NCBI GenBank assembly: GCA_029262035.1 | Contig: JAJDAE010000206.1 | Location: forward strand, 1 to 34,422 | Origin: Candidatus Zhuqueibacterota bacterium | Lineage (GTDB): Bacteria; Zhuqueibacterota; Zhuqueibacteria; Oceanimicrobiales; Oceanimicrobiaceae | Direction of reading: 5' to 3' | DNA: 34,422 nucleotides | Shown here: positions 1-8,996 of the stretch, piece by piece | Layout of the letters: each line of letters starts with the position of its first letter | How positions within the stretch are numbered: the first letter of the stretch is position 1 | Notes under the pieces: model-generated | The model's input: the letters and a program-made list of their open reading frames with translations, nothing else | Databases searched by the model: none | Told to the model about the DNA's origin: nothing | Position numbers and translations under genes: made by a program

Positions 1-1194
1 TTGCGTTGGCGGGTCGTAAACAAAATGTTGGTAGTCCTCAGGGTCGTGACCGCCGTAAAATGTGTAAGTGCCACGCCCGAGATTGCCGTGGATATATTTT
101 ACTTCCTCAGTATTTTGCACTTCTCCAAGGATGGTTACGGATTTTTTGATGAGGCTGCGCTTGTAAGCTGTGGTCTGCCCCATATATCCATGAACTACAG
201 AAACATGATTTTGAGTTAACATGGTCGGCACCGGATCGTACTTTGCTGAAAACTCAAACAAGGTAAAATAGTCGGCTTCAGCGCTGCGTATACGCGGCAT
301 ATTGCTGGGCGGATAATCAATATTCGAATGTTCATAAACCAGCGGGTTCTGAACCGGCGAAAAATTCTCAAAGGCGAATGTGTTTGTATAGTCGAGTTTG
401 GACTCTGCATCGGGTTCCGGCGGATCGCCATCAAAAATTTCGGCGACAATATCTGTCTGGTGAGCCGCCAATGCCAAATCAATCGTATCCGTGGCCGAGC
501 ACATTCCAAACAAAAAACCGCCAGCTGCGACATAGGCTTTTATGGCAAGCGCAACCGCTCGCTTTTCCTCTGAAACCTTGGCAAACCCCATCTTTCTGGC
601 CGTTTCTTCATTTTTTAAAACCTGCTCATTATACCATGGGGCGTTTCTAAAATTCGCATAAAATTTACCAAACTGGCCGGTAAAATCCTCGTGATGTAAA
701 TGCAGCCAATCGTATTCGCTCAAATCGCCCTTAAGTACTTCTTCATCCCACAATGTTTCGTATGAGATTTCAGCATAAGTCAGCGCCATGGTAACAGCGT
801 CATCCCAAACTTGTTTGTTGGGCGGCGTATAAATTGCAATTTTGGGCGCTTTTTCCAGCAAAACCACATCCATGTTGTTGTCTGTAAGTTCTGCATATAT
901 CCGTGTTGCCTGACCACCTGAAATATTTTCAAACGCGACGCCGCGCAATCTCAGTTCACGTTCCAGCGCCGGATAATGATCGAACATGAAAGAACCGCCA
1001 CGGTAATTGAGCAACCATTCCACGGGTATAGCTCGTTCCAGCGCCCAGAATGCCACGCCATACGCTTTCAGATGATCCGTTTGCTTTAAATCCATATTGA
1101 TGAGGATCTTTTGGGCGGGGAGGTTCGCAGTGAAAATAAATACTAATAAAAATATCGTTTTAATTATAAGGTTGGGCTTCGATTTCCACATCAT
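1..1194 (-). CDS. Secreted protein with glutamine-amidotransferase-like fold features, 3' end beyond window
   Basis: The frame is open from an ATG pair at 1194 to the window edge, giving 398 residues with no stop. Residues 1-27 look like a signal peptide: a KSK start, a hydrophobic stretch around 11-24, then an Ala-Gln end. Residues 118-170 alternate strand and helix, with IAIYTPP, a helix, and then LSEYDWLHLHHED. Residues 220-233 read YVAAGGFLFGMCSA, which resembles the nucleophile elbow of class I glutamine amidotransferase-like proteins with Cys232. GGHDPE at 381-386 could supply His and Glu. From memory, homologues in Bacteroidota-like genomes carry the database name asparagine synthetase B. 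Nothing here supports that name: the mature protein has no N-terminal Cys and no SGGxDS loop is visible. It lies 51 bases beyond the TPR gene stop and may end the same operon. No clear ribosome binding site was seen. Function is unknown. Confidence 0.75.
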   Translation of the reverse strand, partial: MMWKSKPNLIIKTIFLLVFIFTANLPAQKILINMDLKQTDHLKAYGVAFWALERAIPVEWLLNYRGGSFMFDHYPALERELRLRGVAFENISGGQATRIYAELTDNNMDVVLLEKAPKIAIYTPPNKQVWDDAVTMALTYAEISYETLWDEEVLKGDLSEYDWLHLHHEDFTGQFGKFYANFRNAPWYNEQVLKNEETARKMGFAKVSEEKRAVALAIKAYVAAGGFLFGMCSATDTIDLALAAHQTDIVAEIFDGDPPEPDAESKLDYTNTFAFENFSPVQNPLVYEHSNIDYPPSNMPRIRSAEADYFTLFEFSAKYDPVPTMLTQNHVSVVHGYMGQTTAYKRSLIKKSVTILGEVQNTEEVKYIHGNLGRGTYTFYGGHDPEDYQHFVYDPPTQ

Positions 1195-1245
1195 TTAATA
1201 CCATTCATTCAATAGAGATTACTACATTTTCAGGATAACAAACCA

Positions 1246-3105
1246 CTAATTATTCAACTGCCGCCCTTGCAGTTCCCGCAACTTTTGCCGGACATCCTCT
1301 GTATAAACGCTCATCGGGTAATTCACCAAAACTTTTTCATACGCCTGAAAAGCTTTCTGCAGATCAGCAAGATTTGTTTCATAAATTTCAGCGATTCGTT
1401 TTTGGGCAGTAGCATTATGAACACTTTCAGGGTGATCGCTCAACAATTTTTCAAAACTTGAAATCGCCTGGCTATAATTACCCTGCATGCTTTCTATATT
1501 ACCAAGATCAAGTAAAACCAACTCTACCACCGCCGCAGAAGGAAACTTGTCTAAAATCGTTTTGAGTGTGTCGGTGGTTTCAATGTAATTTTTTCGTAAA
1601 TTAAATTTCTTAGCGGAACTGTAAAGGCGCAATGCTTCTTCATTCTTATCCTTGTTTTCCTGAATCAGAAAGCTCAGCTCAAGGGCATCGTTGGCATAGT
1701 CCTGGTTTACTGTCGCGTTCCCCATTTTATCTAGAATCTCGTTCAGAGAAACCAGGGCAGAGTCATAGTCCGCTTGCAGGAACAACAAATAAGAAATTTT
1801 ATACGTCGCCTGATCGTACAGTTCGTTCCGGGGCGCCAATAGACTTTTCGAACGGAAATACCATTGGGCTGCTTCAGAATATTTGCCCGCAGCCAAATTG
1901 CAATCCCCAAGCCTAAAGTATGCCTGATTGAGAAATTTATTTTTAGGGTATTTCTTCAACAGGGCCTTGTAGGCGTTAACCGCCTTTTCCAAATCAAAAA
2001 GTTTCTCATAGTAAATTTCTCCAATTTGAAACTGCGCTTCCTGCGCCATATTGCTGATACCGCTCTTGTTAATAACCTCCTGGAACTGCAGTAATGCTTC
2101 TTCCGACAGACCTTGTTTTTGTTTTGAAACAGCAAGCCCAAACAGAGCTTTGTGAAGAAAGTTGGACTTCGGGTAGTTCTCAAGGATCACTTGAAATGCA
2201 TCTTCAGCGTAAGAGTATTTTTCAGCACGCAAGGCTTTATCGGCGAAAAAGTATAGCTCTTTTCCAAGAAATGCGTTAACACGTTTTTTGTTTTGCGGTG
2301 ATAGCTTTTCCATAATCTTGAATTGTTCTAACGCAAGGCCAAACTCTTTAACTCTTAAGTAAATATCCGCCATTAACTTTCTGATTAAATATTTTTGTTT
2401 GGATTTGCGAATGCTGTTTTTTAAAACACCGGCTATTTCAAAAGCGCTGTCTCGCTCTTTTGTGTAACCGACTATTCTACTTTCAATATAATTGAACTGG
2501 TTGGGATTGGTTTCCAGGTGTGACAAGTATTCACGGGTTGCCTCCTTGAAGTTAAGCCGTAAAACGTAAATATTCGCCAGCTCAAAGACAAAGCTGCCGG
2601 GTTGGTCGAGATGGTTTCTACCTTGTTGATACACTTTGATCGCCTCATCATAAAGACGGTTTGCGATCATCGCATTGGCAACATGAGTGTAAGTAGCTTT
2701 GTTGTTTACAAACTGAGAGACTGTTCCCCGCCAAACCTCAAAGGCCTTGCCTGATTCAGACATCTGATAATAGACACTTCCAACATCCGCGTAATAACGT
2801 GCGTCATTTGAGCGGGCAATTTGTCCGTTAATAATTTGAAGTAGTTCATCAAATTGTTTCAGGCGAAGCATGGATTTTTTCACGCCCTCGTAATAAAGTT
2901 GATTGCCTGGAACCTGCTGATAGAGTTTTTTGTAAATATCCAGCGCTCTCAGAAAGTTACCACGGCGTTCAAGATTCTGTGCGACACGTAACTGGTTACT
3001 TAAATTGTTCTGTCGGTACGGGCGCTTTTCCTGTGTCTGACTATAGCCGGCAAATGTCGTCAGGCAAAGCATTAAAACAAGTACCATATTTATCATAAAA
3101 CGCAT
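1246..3105 (-). CDS. Tetratricopeptide repeat protein, exported
   Basis: The protein of 619 residues begins with a signal peptide (about 1-23, hydrophobic LVLMLCLTTFAG, ending YSQ). The rest is almost wholly helical, with repeated pairs typical of TPR units. Recognisable motifs include alternating Ala/Tyr/Phe positions and repeated ENYPKS, KKYPKN, DKFPSA, SDHPES and VNYPMS turns. The C-terminal repeats resemble the BamD/YbgF style of TPR used in envelope scaffolds, but no lipobox is seen. The start is uncertain. ATG at 3105 overlaps the stop of the DUF4175 gene by one base. A TTG one codon earlier (3108) has better spacing from the GGAGAG ribosome binding site. The tight coupling suggests the two products act together. 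Partners are not identifiable from sequence. Confidence 0.85.
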   Translation of the reverse strand: MRFMINMVLVLMLCLTTFAGYSQTQEKRPYRQNNLSNQLRVAQNLERRGNFLRALDIYKKLYQQVPGNQLYYEGVKKSMLRLKQFDELLQIINGQIARSNDARYYADVGSVYYQMSESGKAFEVWRGTVSQFVNNKATYTHVANAMIANRLYDEAIKVYQQGRNHLDQPGSFVFELANIYVLRLNFKEATREYLSHLETNPNQFNYIESRIVGYTKERDSAFEIAGVLKNSIRKSKQKYLIRKLMADIYLRVKEFGLALEQFKIMEKLSPQNKKRVNAFLGKELYFFADKALRAEKYSYAEDAFQVILENYPKSNFLHKALFGLAVSKQKQGLSEEALLQFQEVINKSGISNMAQEAQFQIGEIYYEKLFDLEKAVNAYKALLKKYPKNKFLNQAYFRLGDCNLAAGKYSEAAQWYFRSKSLLAPRNELYDQATYKISYLLFLQADYDSALVSLNEILDKMGNATVNQDYANDALELSFLIQENKDKNEEALRLYSSAKKFNLRKNYIETTDTLKTILDKFPSAAVVELVLLDLGNIESMQGNYSQAISSFEKLLSDHPESVHNATAQKRIAEIYETNLADLQKAFQAYEKVLVNYPMSVYTEDVRQKLRELQGRQLNN

Positions 3106-6100
3106 CAATTGTTTCGCTCTCCATTCTGTTCTGCTGCCAATGCCTCAAAGTATTTCTGTATCAGCTCTTTATAGTCTTCGGTGTAGCCTTCTTTCATCGC
3201 CTTTAACAAATCATTCCGAAGGCGCTCTTTTTTCTGATCAGAAAACATGGGCAGTTCTGCCGGAGTAAACGCCTGATAATTTTTTGCGGTCTCCGCTTTC
3301 CTTTTTTTGCTGAAATCGCGGGTTTGAATTGAGCGCTGCGCATCCAAAAGCCTGGAAAGAATTTTCTTCTGTTTGTTGATGGTTGATTGGTTCAATCGAT
3401 TCGCCTGCATTTCTTTGACGACTTCTTCCATTTCGCGGGTTACGCTGCCCATGTCACCGAGCAAATCGGACTGGCTCCCCGATTCCTTCATCAATTGCTC
3501 CAGTGCTTTTTGGACTGCGCCTTGCTCTGCCGACAATCGCGATAACGCCGCTTGTTGCTGCATGCTTAAACGACCTTGCTCTCCCATACCCTGCGATTGC
3601 TGATTAATTCCTTGTTGCTGTTGTGAAAGTCCCAACATGCGCTGCATCATTTCACCGAACCCGATTCCGGAGGAAGCGCCTTGCATACCTTGCATTGAAC
3701 TGCGAACCTGAGCTGCCGCATCGTTCAATCCGGACATTGCCTGTTTCTGATTTTTTCCGGACTTTCCCGGTTTCCGGCCTTCAAGGTTTTGCAGAGACTC
3801 TTGCATCCCTTTCTGAGCCTTTCCCAAAGCCTTTGCAATTTCCGGAGTAACAAAAAATGTGTTTTTTGAAAGCTCTAACATTTGACTCGAAACCCGATTC
3901 AAACCGGACATCATGTTTTGCTGATCATCGGCCAATTCGCCAAGACCCGGAGTATTCCGATCGGCGCCTTTGGTTTCAGACATCAACTCTTCCTGTCTTT
4001 TCGAAAGATTCAACAAGTCGTGGGATGAACGTTTCAACGCCTGCATAATTTTTTGTTTTTGTTCCTCCGAAAGCTGTTCTTGCGCCTCTTGTAAAGCCTG
4101 GCTCACCTGCTGCATGCCTTTAGATGCCTTCTGTCCGGACTGTTGCGCCGATTGCATCTGCCCGGACTTCATCTGGTTTTGGGCGTTCTGCATGTCCTGC
4201 AATGGGCCGTCATTGGACATTTGATCCTGTGCAACGTCCATTTTATCCTGCGGCATCTGCGGAAACTCACTCATCCGCTTTTGAAGATCTTCCATATCTT
4301 TTTTCAGACCTTCAGCATCTTTTTGAATTCTGTTTTGCTCCCGGCTATATTTTTCGCGCTCGGCTTCACTATTGGCCTTCGCCATTTGCTCGTTTAATTC
4401 ATCCTGCCGTCTTGCTAAGTCCTGTGCCTTACGAACAGCTTCATCAAGTTTTTGTTCAATTTGAAGTTTTTTAAGCAGGTTCAGAGTTCGTTCCATACTC
4501 TTCAAAAACTCCTCCTGTGTTTCGGCAAAGTCTTCCATGGTTTTTTTCAATTCATTTTGATTTAAATCTTCCATGGATTCCTGCAACTTTTCAAGGGTCT
4601 CCTTCATCTCCTCGGTCATCATTTCTTCAACCAGAGATTGCAACTCACGATACTTATCGAGAACCTCCGGAGAGACCAAATCATTTTGTTCCATACGATC
4701 GACCATGTTCTCGAGCTTCTCTTGAAGCTGCTCCAACTCTTGCTCCATCTGGCTTTGCGCTGCTGCCGACTCCTGAATCTCCTTCTTTTCTTCCCAGTTC
4801 AAACGCGGATCGCGCTTCATCTCTTGAACAATTTCATCGATTCCCTCTTTGAGCTCTTTCGTATCTTCGTAGATTTCACCTAACTCCTCAAATGCCTCCT
4901 CGTGATCGCGCGCAACCTCATCGTACAATTCATAAATGGAAGGAAAGCGAACCCGGTAGCTCAAACTACGAGAACTCTTGGGACCGGTGATGTCGTCGTT
5001 GTCAAAGACTTCAACAAAGTAGGTTACAATATCTTCCGGCTCCATTTTTATTCGTGACAAATCCCAGATAAAATTAAGAAGCAATTTATCAGCATTTTTC
5101 TTTTCAAGGGAGAGGTCCATATATTTTTGCCCTTGCTCAAAAATTCCCTGTCGCAAAACCTCATAACCGAGACGCGCTTTGGAAATTCCGTAATCATCCT
5201 GAGCCTCAACGCTCATAGGTAATTGCATGTCTTTGTTTAAATCAACATCCTGGGCTGGAAATGTAATTTCGACGGCCGGGTGTTGGTCTTCAATCATTGA
5301 GATACGATATTCGATTGGCTCGGTATTTTCAAGTTTCTTTCTGTCAACCAGGTGGATATGATAACTACCCGAATCCCCAATCTCAAAAGAACCTGAAAGT
5401 TCTTGACCTGCTAATCTTAGTGGCGTCTCGGTTGAATCTGAAAAAATAATTTTTGCAGTGGAAACTTCCTTATTCACACCGAGGGAGAGATTTACTTTTG
5501 TGCCTCTTAACGCGGAAATATCTCCCACATTTTCATCAAGGAACTGTGTGCCCATTTTGGAATAACGCGGATAATTCAGACTAATCTGCATCGTGCGGAT
5601 GAGGGGTCGCTCGATCACAGAAATTAAATAATTATCACTCCTAATTTTATCGAATTCAAAATAATATTCTTTGGACTGACCGATGTCTTCAATATTATAT
5701 GTAACGCTTCCTGCGGTTGATGGATTTAACTTGTAACGATGAAACTCTTCGCTAAATTCATTCTTAACAAACAAGGCCACTTGAGATGGCAAAGTCCCTG
5801 ATATTTGAGCGCGTAGCTCCAGATCGCTCCCTTTAATAGTTTCCGCTGTACCGGGAAAAACTTCAAACTGAAAACCAAGATCTTCAACAAACTGAACCGT
5901 TGGATGCATTAACCGGTAACTGGCATCGGTTAAAGTTGAAGCCGAAATAAAAACGATTACGATAAAAACAACCGCCGTAGAAAAAAATATCTTTCCTGCT
6001 TTTTGGAGCGGCAGTTTATCGATAACCCTGCCGAAGTCAAACATCTTGACCCGCTCATAACTTTCGCCGAGAGATGCATCAGCCAAATCAAGCGAATAAC

Positions 6101-6482
6101 CCTCTGTATTTTTTTGATGTTTTTTAAAAACCTGTAGCGCATCGGCCAACTGGTCTCGTACATCTTGTAGCTTCTCACCTACTTTTAAGGCAAGTGTAAT
6201 ATCGTCGGGATAGCTCTGTTTGAAAAAGATAGAATGCAGGGGTTTACCAACAAAATATACAAAGCCCATTAATAAAAATATTCCACCGAGAGACAAGCAC
6301 AACCCGCGACCCAATGGGCTAAAATGAAAAACAGATTCAAGCGCCAAAACCGACAAACCAACGACCAAGCTTAATACAGCAAAATAGAATGATCCGGTTG
6401 CAACCCCAAAAAATTTTTCGTAAAGGCGTAATTTGTTTAAGCGGCGTACAAGTTCATTGTACACACTGCTCACAGAAATCAT
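3105..6482 (-). CDS. DUF4175-family membrane protein with long coiled coil
   Basis: This 1125-residue protein has three predicted membrane helices, at about 31-52, 58-79 and 163-185. A region rich in beta strands follows, about 190-490, plausibly Ig-like and periplasmic. From about 500 to 1080 the sequence is very rich in Glu, Gln, Met and Lys and has heptad character. It includes Gln/Met runs and LSQQQQG-like low-complexity patches. This layout fits the DUF4175 family, which has no settled biochemical role. The start has a GAGG ribosome binding site 7 bases upstream. The gene begins 9 bases after the DUF4159 gene and overlaps the TPR gene. DUF4159 and DUF4175 genes also occur together in other genomes, often near MoxR/DUF58 genes, none of which is seen here. 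Confidence 0.8.
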   Translation of the reverse strand: MISVSSVYNELVRRLNKLRLYEKFFGVATGSFYFAVLSLVVGLSVLALESVFHFSPLGRGLCLSLGGIFLLMGFVYFVGKPLHSIFFKQSYPDDITLALKVGEKLQDVRDQLADALQVFKKHQKNTEGYSLDLADASLGESYERVKMFDFGRVIDKLPLQKAGKIFFSTAVVFIVIVFISASTLTDASYRLMHPTVQFVEDLGFQFEVFPGTAETIKGSDLELRAQISGTLPSQVALFVKNEFSEEFHRYKLNPSTAGSVTYNIEDIGQSKEYYFEFDKIRSDNYLISVIERPLIRTMQISLNYPRYSKMGTQFLDENVGDISALRGTKVNLSLGVNKEVSTAKIIFSDSTETPLRLAGQELSGSFEIGDSGSYHIHLVDRKKLENTEPIEYRISMIEDQHPAVEITFPAQDVDLNKDMQLPMSVEAQDDYGISKARLGYEVLRQGIFEQGQKYMDLSLEKKNADKLLLNFIWDLSRIKMEPEDIVTYFVEVFDNDDITGPKSSRSLSYRVRFPSIYELYDEVARDHEEAFEELGEIYEDTKELKEGIDEIVQEMKRDPRLNWEEKKEIQESAAAQSQMEQELEQLQEKLENMVDRMEQNDLVSPEVLDKYRELQSLVEEMMTEEMKETLEKLQESMEDLNQNELKKTMEDFAETQEEFLKSMERTLNLLKKLQIEQKLDEAVRKAQDLARRQDELNEQMAKANSEAEREKYSREQNRIQKDAEGLKKDMEDLQKRMSEFPQMPQDKMDVAQDQMSNDGPLQDMQNAQNQMKSGQMQSAQQSGQKASKGMQQVSQALQEAQEQLSEEQKQKIMQALKRSSHDLLNLSKRQEELMSETKGADRNTPGLGELADDQQNMMSGLNRVSSQMLELSKNTFFVTPEIAKALGKAQKGMQESLQNLEGRKPGKSGKNQKQAMSGLNDAAAQVRSSMQGMQGASSGIGFGEMMQRMLGLSQQQQGINQQSQGMGEQGRLSMQQQAALSRLSAEQGAVQKALEQLMKESGSQSDLLGDMGSVTREMEEVVKEMQANRLNQSTINKQKKILSRLLDAQRSIQTRDFSKKRKAETAKNYQAFTPAELPMFSDQKKERLRNDLLKAMKEGYTEDYKELIQKYFEALAAEQNGERNN

Positions 6483-6491
6483 AAATCAACC

Positions 6492-7157
6492 TCAGTTGGT
6501 CAAAGCATAAACTATAATATTAGTACCCATTTCAAAGGCTTTCCGGCGAATTTCCGGGGGGTCGTTGTGAACTGCCTGGTCTGCCCAGCCGTCAGAAATA
6601 TTCGTGTTGAATGTATAAAAAACAACCAACCTGCCTTCTCGAAATATTCCATAACTTTTTGGCGGCCCGCCATCGTGTTCATGTATTTTCGGCGCACCTC
6701 CTTTAAAGGTGAAATGGCTTTGAAAAATCTTATGAGAAAAAGGCAGCTCTACCAACTTTTCGCCGGGAAAAACTTTTTTGATTTCACTTCTAAATGACTT
6801 ATCCATGCCATAATCATCATCGGCAAATAGAAATCCACCGGAATCCAGATAAAGGCGAACCCTTTCAGCTTCCTGCTTTGAGAATGAAACCTTACCATGC
6901 CCGGTCATAAAAATTATCGGAAATGAAAATAGCTCATCATCCGAAATTTCAACGATTGACTCGGCAGAACCAGCGTCAATATTTGTATTTTTTTGAAGAA
7001 ACCGATGCAGGTTCGGCACGGCCGAAGGATCATTATACCAATCGCCGCCGCCATGGTATTTTAAGCGTGCTAAAATAAATTCGCTGTTTACGTTTTTATT
7101 CTGAGGAAAAAGAAGTCCACTATAAAAAAACAGGAAAGTAAGGAGAATTGTTTTCAT
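6492..7157 (-). CDS. DUF4159-domain exported protein
   Basis: The protein has 221 residues from ATG at 7157. The frame also allows a TTG five codons upstream (7172), but the ATG gives a cleaner signal peptide (MKTILLTFLFFYSG, then LLFPQ). After the signal, FILARLKYHGGGDWYNDPSA and the YLDSGGFLFADDDYG segment match the DUF4159 pattern. The latter is a strand, turn and acidic loop as in class I amidotransferase-like folds but without a Cys. A later stretch with SYGIFREGRLVVFYTFNTN and a final Asp/His-rich part complete the domain. The length suits a single-domain member. It lies between the DUF456 and DUF4175 genes. The function of the family is unknown; an envelope role is inferred from the signal peptide and neighbours. 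Confidence 0.82.
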   Translation of the reverse strand: MKTILLTFLFFYSGLLFPQNKNVNSEFILARLKYHGGGDWYNDPSAVPNLHRFLQKNTNIDAGSAESIVEISDDELFSFPIIFMTGHGKVSFSKQEAERVRLYLDSGGFLFADDDYGMDKSFRSEIKKVFPGEKLVELPFSHKIFQSHFTFKGGAPKIHEHDGGPPKSYGIFREGRLVVFYTFNTNISDGWADQAVHNDPPEIRRKAFEMGTNIIVYALTN

Positions 7158-7215
7158 ATTCCTGAAAACCAAATTTAACCAGGTAATTCATGAAACTTTC
7201 ATATAACATTGCAGG

Positions 7216-7713
7216 CTAATAAACAGCCGCACCAATCATTACAAGCATTGCAGTTCCAAAGGCCACTTTTGTAAGTTTTCCGCCAAGCGTACCCCAAAAA
7301 GCACCGACACCCACCTTTATAGAAGCATCCCAGTTTTTAGTATAACCATACTCAAAAACGGTTGCGCCGCCGAAAGCGCCGAGCAAGGTTCCAAGAACCG
7401 GAAAGACTGGTGTCATCCAGATGGCTCCCAGGAATCCTCCAATCATGGCTCCGGCCATTCCATACTTAGAGCCGCCATATTTACCTGCGGTGGCCGCGCC
7501 AATAAAAAACTCCAGCGCTTCTGCAATTATCGCACAAACCAGCAAAGTAAGAATGGTACCACCGGTTAAATTAATGAAGTCGGTTATCCATCCAAAAATA
7601 AAGGCGGTTAGAACAATGGCAAATGTGCCGGGTAATCCAACAGGAATTACAAGAAGTGAAAGGATAAGCACTGTCCACAAAGTTAAGTGCCCAAGGATTT
7701 CCAGCAGAATCAT
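7216..7713 (-). CDS. DUF456 family integral membrane protein
   Basis: This 165-residue protein is nearly all hydrophobic. Helices lie at about 4-24, 28-46 and 54-72, then a Gly-rich segment (85-125) and a last helix at about 145-165. The order VIPVGLPGTF near the start, EALEFFIG in the middle and GGSKYGMAGAMIGGFLGA afterwards is the DUF456 signature as I know it. The Gly-zipper motifs suggest tightly packed helices in the inner membrane. The ATG overlaps the SurA-like gene stop by four bases (ATGA), so translation is probably coupled. No biochemical function is established for the family. Confidence 0.83.
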   Translation of the reverse strand: MILLEILGHLTLWTVLILSLLVIPVGLPGTFAIVLTAFIFGWITDFINLTGGTILTLLVCAIIAEALEFFIGAATAGKYGGSKYGMAGAMIGGFLGAIWMTPVFPVLGTLLGAFGGATVFEYGYTKNWDASIKVGVGAFWGTLGGKLTKVAFGTAMLVMIGAAVY

Positions 7714-8996
7714 AAACCCTTTACTTCAATATAGACGTCATCTCTAATTTGGGCCACATAACTTTCAAAATTTTTCCTACGCTTAATGTCCAGAGCCCAA
7801 CTTTCTATTTGCTCCCAGTCCTTTTTAATCTCAAGGCCTCGCGTTGCCCGTTTCACATCCAAACGCACTAAATGCAGGCCAAATTGCGTTTTTGTTGGAT
7901 CGGAAATGTCACCCGCCTTTAAACCGACAATTGCTGTTTTAAATGCAGGAATCCTAAATTCCTCCATGTCGAACCAACCCAGATCCCCGGCTTTATCTTT
8001 TGACGTTTCATCTTTTGAGTATTTTTCAACTGCCTCTTCAAAAGTAAGCTCACCAGCTACAAGTCGTTTTCTTAAATCATTAAGTGTCTTTGCCGTTCTT
8101 TTTTCATCTTCTGCTGTTGGCTTCAAGCCGATCAACACGTGACGGGTGTTAATTTTTTCACCTAATTTTTTTATAAGTTGAATAATATGCAAACCAAACT
8201 GGGATTGCACAATACCGGATATTTCCCCGGGTTTTAAGTTAAATGCAACCTCTTCAAACTCTTTTACAAACTCGCCGCGCTGGACTAAACCCAGGCTTCC
8301 ACCACGAGCAGCTGAACCCGGATCGTCTGAAAACTGTTTCGCTAATTCACCAAAGTCTTCGCCTTTCTCAATTCTTGCCAGAACCTCGTTCGCTGTTTTG
8401 GTCGCCGCAATAACAGCTTCTTCGTTTGGTTCTACCTTTACCAAAATGTGACTAATTTTGACAGCCTCTTTCAATTCAGGCAAGCTATCTCGAAAAGTTG
8501 AATAAAACTGTTCCACTTCTCGCCGCGAAATTTGGGTTTCAAAACTTTTCGTTTCACGTAGTTTTTGTACCAGCAAGCGCTCCTCAACCTCATCGCGAAA
8601 CTCTCGACGAATTTGCCGCAGCGATGATCCAAAATATTCTTCAACTTTTTCTTCTGAGCCAAGCTGGGCGATCATATCATTTATTTGATTCTCAAGAACA
8701 GAGTTAATCTGTTTTTCGCTTACCTCAATACTGTCCTCTTTGGCCTTTACAAAAAGAACTTTCTGAATAATCATATCATCCAGAGTTTTTTGTAAAATCG
8801 CATTAAACTTGTCACCTTCTTTTAAAGGATCGATTTTATTTTGCATCGCAAAACTATAAGCAAACTGCTGCAACTCGGACTTCAAAATGATGTTGTCGTC
8901 CACAACCGCAACGATTTTATCTAATTCTTCCTGCGAATAACTTCTTGACAGAATAAGGAGTACCGCCAGAAATGTGGTGATGATTATTTTATTCAT
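7710..8996 (-). CDS. surA: SurA-like periplasmic peptidyl-prolyl isomerase/chaperone
   Basis: The protein has 428 residues with a signal peptide (about 1-22, ending SYSQ). The N-terminal chaperone part (about 23-170) contains IVAVVDDNIILKSELQQF, typical of SurA_N. Two parvulin (PpiC/rotamase) domains follow. The first runs about 177-275 (KISHILVKVEP to QFGLHIIQLI) and the second about 283-385 (TRHVLIGLKP to QFGLHLVRLD). The domain number, order and length match Escherichia coli SurA, which escorts outer-membrane proteins through the periplasm. The start overlaps the stop of the upstream PPIase lipoprotein gene by eight bases. The stop overlaps the DUF456 start. The symbol is given by domain architecture; I cannot prove orthology. 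Confidence 0.88.
   Translation of the reverse strand: MNKIIITTFLAVLLILSRSYSQEELDKIVAVVDDNIILKSELQQFAYSFAMQNKIDPLKEGDKFNAILQKTLDDMIIQKVLFVKAKEDSIEVSEKQINSVLENQINDMIAQLGSEEKVEEYFGSSLRQIRREFRDEVEERLLVQKLRETKSFETQISRREVEQFYSTFRDSLPELKEAVKISHILVKVEPNEEAVIAATKTANEVLARIEKGEDFGELAKQFSDDPGSAARGGSLGLVQRGEFVKEFEEVAFNLKPGEISGIVQSQFGLHIIQLIKKLGEKINTRHVLIGLKPTAEDEKRTAKTLNDLRKRLVAGELTFEEAVEKYSKDETSKDKAGDLGWFDMEEFRIPAFKTAIVGLKAGDISDPTKTQFGLHLVRLDVKRATRGLEIKKDWEQIESWALDIKRRKNFESYVAQIRDDVYIEVKGL

Noticed and set aside
216-533. Minus-strand frame of 105 residues near the left edge
   Set aside because: It overlaps, in another frame, the continuous secreted protein that runs from 1194 to the edge.
3373-4883. Several open frames on the plus strand opposite the DUF4175 gene
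   Set aside because: They arise from the biased Gln/Glu/Met codon use of the gene on the other strand, have no family resemblance and no ribosome binding sites.
8136-8141. CACGTG core inside the SurA-like gene
   Set aside because: The flanks do not continue the parS palindrome.
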